Shown here one piece after another: positions 60,330-64,000 of a stretch of DNA of 64,000 nt. Each line of letters starts with the position of its first letter. The first letter of the stretch is position 1. The position numbers and the translations under genes are program-made. The notes below the pieces were generated by a model that saw only the letters and a program-made list of their open reading frames with translations, was not told the origin of the DNA and ran no database searches. This stretch comes from an uncultured bacterium (GTDB lineage Bacteria; Bacillota; Clostridia; Lachnospirales; Lachnospiraceae): assembly GCA_948467735.1 (NCBI GenBank), contig CAOKFN010000015.1, positions 1 through 64,000 on the forward strand, read 5' to 3'.

Positions 60330-60408
60330 ATTTCATTCCTCCCTTCACCAAGGAACGGTAGTAATTACCAGCGAACGGTAATCTAATCTTCCTTCATTGC
60401 TAATATGA

Positions 60409-60435
60409 TTATCGGCAGCGGTGCGAAATACTTTA
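60409..60435 (-). promoter_or_regulatory. Sigma-D promoter of the flgM operon
   Basis: Minus strand: TAAA (60435-60432), exactly 15 bases, GCCGATAA (60416-60409), a full match to the consensus. It begins 3 bases after the stop codon of the GH43 gene. The 80-base leader repeats ACCGTTC twice. Confidence 0.93.
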
Positions 60436-60438
60436 GGC

Positions 60439-61386
60439 TTACAGAAAAAATTTCGGCTCCCCGTCCGTTCCCCACACAATATTGCGGAGCATGGCATGTC
60501 TGTTGGGATCATTCAGCGGATCGCCCGAAATTTCCCTCTTCGTCCTTGCGTGAAACACAAGAACCTCATCCCCGTCTTCATCCACGGTAAAAGAATTATG
60601 GCCGGGGCCGAAGATTCCTTTCCGTTCATCCGTTTTCAGCACCGGCTCGCGCCTTTTTTTCCACATGGCGGGATCCAAGACGTCGGCGTTTTCATCAACG
60701 GACAGCATTCCCATGCAGTAATTCGCTCCGGTATCGCTGGCGGAATACGTCAGGAAAATCCTTCCGCCGTGCTTCACGACGGCCGGCCCCTCGTTCACGA
60801 AGAATCCTCTGCGCTCCCAATCATAGTCCGGCGTGCTCAAAAGCACCTGTACGGAAGCAAGCTTCACGGGAGTCTCCATCCTTGCGATATACAGATTGGA
60901 AATCATCCTGCCCGCTCCCACCTTTTCCGCCCACACATAATAGTATTCCCCCTTATTTTCAAAAACAGTGGCGTCCAGCGAAAATGACCGAAAAGAAAAT
61001 TCGTCTTCCTCGGCGCACTGCATTCTCCCCAGCTCTTCCCATGGGCCGGTCATGGGGTTTTGTCCCCCGCAGACCAATACATAAGGACGGATATGCCATT
61101 TATCCTCCGCGTCCCCGGCCGCAAAATAAAGATACCACCTTCCCTGAAGATAATGCAGCTCCGGCGCCCAGATATGCGCCCCCATGCTTCCCTTTTCATG
61201 CCTGCTCCAAATAGTGGTTTCCTCCGCGTCCGCCAAAGCAGACAGCCCGCCGCCGCAGCGCAGTATGATGCGGTCGTATGCCGGGACCGTTGCCGTAAAA
61301 TAATACATTCCGTCCGAATGCCGATACACATAAGGATCCGCCCGATGGGGAATCCAGATTTCATTTGATTGTTGTATTTTTATCAT
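60439..61386 (-). CDS. Glycoside hydrolase family 43
   Basis: 315 residues, no signal peptide, so cytoplasmic. Five-bladed propeller fold with the GH43 triad: Asp17 (HRADPYV), Asp138 (SLDATVF) and Glu199 (VNEGPAVV); also HIWAPELHYL and GPGHNSF. Acts on arabinosyl or xylosyl oligosaccharides. A longer open frame starts at 61722, but it overlaps thyX; the ATG at 61386 follows AGGAGA at 7 bases and starts the fold. No transporter is adjacent. Confidence 0.88.
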   Translation of the reverse strand: MIKIQQSNEIWIPHRADPYVYRHSDGMYYFTATVPAYDRIILRCGGGLSALADAEETTIWSRHEKGSMGAHIWAPELHYLQGRWYLYFAAGDAEDKWHIRPYVLVCGGQNPMTGPWEELGRMQCAEEDEFSFRSFSLDATVFENKGEYYYVWAEKVGAGRMISNLYIARMETPVKLASVQVLLSTPDYDWERRGFFVNEGPAVVKHGGRIFLTYSASDTGANYCMGMLSVDENADVLDPAMWKKRREPVLKTDERKGIFGPGHNSFTVDEDGDEVLVFHARTKREISGDPLNDPNRHAMLRNIVWGTDGEPKFFL

Positions 61387-61510
61387 AATCTTATCTCCTA
61401 TTCCAGTTCCGTCTCTGCGCTCCAACGCCCTTATGGGGAAGGAAATTTCAACTGCAAAGGACACAGCTGCAATTTCCATCCGGGCTTTTCCGCTCCGAGA
61501 CTGTTTTATT

Positions 61511-61530
61511 AGTTCCCGTTTACGGGAACT
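61511..61530. repeat. Short palindromic hairpin behind thyX
   Basis: 9-base perfect stem AGTTCCCGT/ACGGGAACT with a 2-base centre, 18 bases after the thyX stop. A similar CCCG-TTTA-CGCGGG hairpin lies before thyX near 62230-62250. No T-run. Confidence 0.5.
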
Positions 61531-61547
61531 TGTTCCTCCCATGCCCT

Positions 61548-62216
61548 TCAGTTGCGCCTCTGTTTTCTGCCGCAGCTGTTTTTTTCCGTGCAGTATCCTG
61601 CAGCCTCGCATTTGGGTACGAAATAATGCTCCGTCAGAAAGCTCCATTCTTCCGAATAATTCCGGAGCGCTTCCACAATGTCCTGCATAAGCGCCCGATA
61701 TTCCCAATAGGCTCTTGAGCACATTCTTTGGTGAGACATTTCTATTAAATTTCGTAAATTTCTTTTGTCCACAATCCGGGTTGTCATGCCCAGCGGCAGA
61801 AGCATGGCCGCGTCCTCCCTGGAAATTTTATATTCCTCCTCAAGACGGCGGCACGCTTTCGCTATGGTCTCCATCACGCCCCTGTATAACTCTTGCGCTT
61901 CCTCCTTTCCCGCGACGGCGGGCGGGGTCACATAGGAAAATTCCTTATAATTGACGTACCTCGTGCTGGCCTGCAGGCGGGTGGGGGCTCCTCCGATATG
62001 GGTATACCACTCCCTGATAACACGGGCGGAATACCCGTCCAAAATCATTTCCACATTGACATATTCCATCACTCGATGATGTCCGGAAACAATACAGTCA
62101 AGGCCCCTTTTATAATTTTTGGCGCTGTCCTGAATGTCCCCGCCCCAGCATACCCCCGCGCGTTCTCCCATCAATGTGATGGGGTTTCGGGGTGTTTCCT
62201 GTAAAATTGTAATCAT
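61548..62216 (-). CDS. thyX: Flavin-dependent thymidylate synthase
   Basis: 222 residues. Makes dTMP from dUMP with FAD and methylene-tetrahydrofolate. The ThyX signature region is REWYTHIGGAPTRLQASTRY with Ser84 and Arg86, preceded by HHRVMEYVNVEMILDGYSAR; a second substrate region is RIVDKRNLRNLIEMS..R. The C-terminus carries CEAAGYCTEKNSCGRK, a Cys-rich tail seen in clostridial forms. GGGAGG lies 7 bases before the ATG. It takes the place of ThyA, which is not in the window. Confidence 0.93.
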   Translation of the reverse strand: MITILQETPRNPITLMGERAGVCWGGDIQDSAKNYKRGLDCIVSGHHRVMEYVNVEMILDGYSARVIREWYTHIGGAPTRLQASTRYVNYKEFSYVTPPAVAGKEEAQELYRGVMETIAKACRRLEEEYKISREDAAMLLPLGMTTRIVDKRNLRNLIEMSHQRMCSRAYWEYRALMQDIVEALRNYSEEWSFLTEHYFVPKCEAAGYCTEKNSCGRKQRRN

Positions 62217-62506
62217 TCTTATACCTCCCTGCCCGTTTACGCGGGCGTCACGCTTATAACGGACCTCACTCCGCCGCCGGCCGCCGCGCTTTGGCCGCTA
62301 TCCGGCCATTCGGGGCCGCACAGTCAAAATATATCATACTATTCCGTCCAAGACAAGCGTGAGAAGAATTTCTAAGTCCGTAAATTATATGGACTAAGAA
62401 AAGCGGAAAGGGCAGAAAGAATTTTCAAGACGGCAGAGGCCGCCGCCCAAAGAAATTATAAAAATAACCGCCGATAAAAACAGCAGAAATTTCATATGAA
62501 TTATTA

Positions 62507-62535
62507 TTGTAAACACAATCCGTTTTCTGTATAAT
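62507..62535 (+). promoter_or_regulatory. Orphan sigma-A promoter
   Basis: -35 TTGTAA (62507-62512), 17-bp spacer, consensus -10 TATAAT (62530-62535). The only thing directly downstream is a gene relic, so it may give a long ispE leader transcript. Confidence 0.55.
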
Positions 62536-62645
62536 TGAACTACGCCAAGAACAATTTGAATCCCGTCTTCTGCGACGCCGTATTTATGGCCATCCGCAAA
62601 AACTCCGAGGATTATTGGGAGCAAAATTATTGTGCCCCTGCATAG
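62535..62645 (+). pseudogene. Short coding-like relic (unknown family)
   Basis: 36 codons from a TTG to TAG at 62643-62645 with sensible composition (LNYAKNNLNPVFCDAVFMAI, RKNSEDYWEQNY). No ribosome binding site. Most likely the C-terminal end of a lost gene. Confidence 0.3.
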
Positions 62646-62704
62646 CAGGGATGCTATTGTCAAGGGTCGGAAATCAGCTTTGCGAATCCAGCTTCTTCCA
62701 CAAC

Positions 62705-62733
62705 TTGACGAAACAAACCATATTGTATATAAT
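62705..62733 (+). promoter_or_regulatory. Sigma-A promoter of ispE
   Basis: -35 TTGACG (62705-62710), 17-bp spacer, consensus -10 TATAAT (62728-62733), 57 bases before the ispE start codon. Confidence 0.85.
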
Positions 62734-62789
62734 TTAGTACAAACAGAGCTTTTCCATTTCCGGGCGTCAGGAGGATAAACAATATATAG

Positions 62790-63749
62790 ATGAACGAATA
62801 TCAGTTAAAGGCATATGCCAAGATCAATCTGGGGCTGGATGTGACAGGGAAACTGCCCAACGGCTATCATCAGGTAAAAATGATCATGCAGAGCATCGGA
62901 CTCTGGGATGAATTGACGCTCCAAAAAACAGATCACGGCATCTCCGTCACCACCGATTCCGATTTGCTTCCCACGGACGAAAACAACTTAATCTACAAGG
63001 CCGCCAAGTTAATGTTTGAAAAATACAAGATACGATCCGGCGTCCATATACATCTGCAAAAAAATATTCCCATCGCGGCGGGAATGGCCGGAGGAAGTAC
63101 GGACGCCGCCGCCGCCATGAAGGGCATCGCGGCTCTGTTCGGACTGGACGCTTCCCTTGCCCGGCTGATGGAATACGCCGTTTCCATCGGCGCGGACGTC
63201 CCTTACTGCCTCATGGGCGGCACCGCTCTCGCGGAGGGCATCGGAGAGAAGCTTACCCCCCTGCCGCCGCTGCCCGACTGCTTTATCCTTGTGGCGAAGC
63301 CGGATATTATGGTTTCCACCAAATATGTTTATGAACATTTGGACGCCGGCCTTTTCACGCCGTCCGTCGGCTGCCCTGACGCACGGCAGCCGGATTTCGA
63401 CGCGGCTGGGGGGACGCGCCCCGATATCGACAAAATGGCGGACGCGCTCAGGGCCGGAGACCTGCCCGGCGTTCTGACCCGGATGAAAAACGTATTGGAG
63501 ACAGTCACCATCCCCGCTTATCCGATCATAAACGAGATCAAAGACAGAATGCTGGCGCTCGGCGCGGCAGGCTGCCTCATGAGCGGCAGCGGCCCCACCG
63601 TATTCGGCATATTCCGAAAAGAAGACGCACAAAACGCACAGACAGCGTTTAGGCGCTTTCAGCAGGAGCCGAAAAAAAACGCCGTCCCCGGCGCTGCAGA
63701 ACCCTTGGCAGAACAGGTTTTTCTGGTGAGGCCCGTTTCCAATCCATAG
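62790..63749 (+). CDS. ispE: 4-diphosphocytidyl-2-C-methyl-D-erythritol kinase
   Basis: 319 residues. Phosphorylates CDP-methylerythritol in the MEP pathway to isoprenoids (undecaprenyl carriers among them). GHMP kinase motifs: KAYAKINLGLDVTGK at the start, ATP loop PIAAGMAGGSTDAAAA (94-109), DVPYCLMGGTALAEGIGE and C-terminal AAGCLMSGSGPTVFGIF. Somewhat longer than usual (about 290), with an Ala/Pro-rich stretch at 268-300. The ATG is the only start, since a stop precedes it; AGGAGG lies 15 bases upstream, further than normal. A GntR regulator follows 50 bases on, an arrangement I recall from other Lachnospiraceae. Confidence 0.95.
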   Translation: MNEYQLKAYAKINLGLDVTGKLPNGYHQVKMIMQSIGLWDELTLQKTDHGISVTTDSDLLPTDENNLIYKAAKLMFEKYKIRSGVHIHLQKNIPIAAGMAGGSTDAAAAMKGIAALFGLDASLARLMEYAVSIGADVPYCLMGGTALAEGIGEKLTPLPPLPDCFILVAKPDIMVSTKYVYEHLDAGLFTPSVGCPDARQPDFDAAGGTRPDIDKMADALRAGDLPGVLTRMKNVLETVTIPAYPIINEIKDRMLALGAAGCLMSGSGPTVFGIFRKEDAQNAQTAFRRFQQEPKKNAVPGAAEPLAEQVFLVRPVSNP

Positions 63750-63800
63750 TTGTTTGTCCGCCGCAGAATTGACCGACAGAATGTCGCAGGGAGGAATCAA

Positions 63801-64000
63801 ATGCAAAATTCTTTACAAGCAGCCATAGATGAATTTTTACCGCTTCGTGACGCGGTTTTCAATACTCTGCGGCAGGCAATCCTCACCGGAGAGCTGAACC
63901 CCGGCGAACGCCTGATGGAAATCCGTCTGGCGGAGAAGCTGGGCGTAAGCCGTACCCCTGTGAGAGAAGCCATTCATAAGCTGGCATTGGAAGGACTTGT
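63801..64000 (+). CDS. GntR-family transcriptional regulator (5' part, cut by window end)
   Basis: First 66 residues only. The start ATG at 63801 follows GGAGG at 6 bases. Residues 14-66 form the GntR winged helix-turn-helix (LRDAVFNTLRQAILTGEL, PGERLMEIRLAEKLGVSRTP, VREAIHKLALEGL), a FadR-type DNA-binding domain. The ligand-binding half lies past the window. Probably co-transcribed with ispE; its target is unknown. Confidence 0.9.
   Translation, partial: MQNSLQAAIDEFLPLRDAVFNTLRQAILTGELNPGERLMEIRLAEKLGVSRTPVREAIHKLALEGL

Larger units (their letters stand above)
62217..62789. other. Gap of about 570 bases before ispE, with two promoters and a coding relic
   Basis: Contains a GC-rich hairpin region near thyX, an AT-rich middle, a promoter at 62507-62535, a short coding-like relic at 62535-62645 and the ispE promoter at 62705-62733. 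No full gene is supported; an 89-codon minus-strand frame across it looks like chance. Confidence 0.6.

Noticed and set aside
61387..61722. Upstream extension of the GH43 frame
   Set aside because: Overlaps the thyX 3' end and lacks the fold; a strong ribosome binding site lies at 61386.
62394..62663. 89-codon hydrophobic minus-strand frame
   Set aside because: Hydrophobicity comes from an AT-rich intergenic stretch; it is opposite a promoter and has no ribosome binding site.

Overview
The window looks like a chromosomal segment of a motile gut Lachnospiraceae (Clostridia, Firmicutes). The evidence is strong AGGAGG-type ribosome binding sites, TTGACA/TATAAT-like promoters, sigma-D (sigma-28) promoters of the form TAAA-N15-GCCGATAA, a FliW/CsrA pair inside the flagellar filament operon, a ThyX-type thymidylate synthase, and abundant GT2 glycosyltransferases and glycoside hydrolases (GH4, GH42, GH43). 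Genus cannot be fixed from the sequence alone. No rRNA, tRNA, CRISPR array or intact mobile element was seen.

Layout. 1-9.0 kb: a heavy-metal-associated (HMA) protein behind an ArsR-like operator, a HAD hydrolase, a GNAT pseudogene, an AAA/PD-(D/E)XK protein, a ClpX-like unfoldase with an unusual glycine-rich N-terminus, a secreted CxxC protein and its broken paralogue, and an HtrA-type protease. 9.1-24.4 kb: glmS, then an exopolysaccharide or cell-wall-polymer locus on the minus strand: three GT2 enzymes, an undecaprenyl-phosphate sugar transferase, an LCP ligase, phosphoglucomutase and two large GT-C-like membrane glycosyltransferases, interrupted by a decayed restriction-modification methylase. 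24.4-26.5 kb: a degenerate radical-SAM gene beside a small gene with a DFVT N-terminal motif, plus gene relics. 26.6-40.6 kb: mostly metabolic and housekeeping genes (arcC, GH42, aroA, GH4, LspA-like, uridine-kinase-like, truA, nucleotidyltransferase, recQ).

40.7-60.4 kb is a flagellar filament region, all on the minus strand. A sigma-D promoter drives flgM-flgN-flgK-flgK-flgL-fliW-csrA-flaG-fliD-fliS-fliT-like, ending at a clear terminator. Two flagellin genes follow, each with its own sigma-D-like promoter and candidate CsrA sites at the ribosome binding site. A HEPN-domain protein sits between the flagellins. Downstream of the second flagellin are two GT2 proteins with long helical C-terminal regions and a GT11 fucosyltransferase, a likely flagellin glycosylation set. 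The logic matches Bacillus: FlgM holds sigma-D, and FliW and CsrA titrate each other to set flagellin translation. 60.4-64 kb: GH43, thyX, a relic-bearing gap, ispE and the start of a GntR regulator.

The most unusual window-wide pattern is a series of short, diverged tandem repeats (15-56 bp units, 2-5 copies). They lie in intergenic gaps and also appear as in-frame low-complexity inserts in ordinary enzymes (AroA, a GT2, ClpX). A second theme is gene decay: at least four broken genes, two with internal deletions and several with frameshifts. Nothing here is clearly a new defence or mobile system. The HEPN gene between the flagellins and the decaying radical-SAM pair are the best leads.
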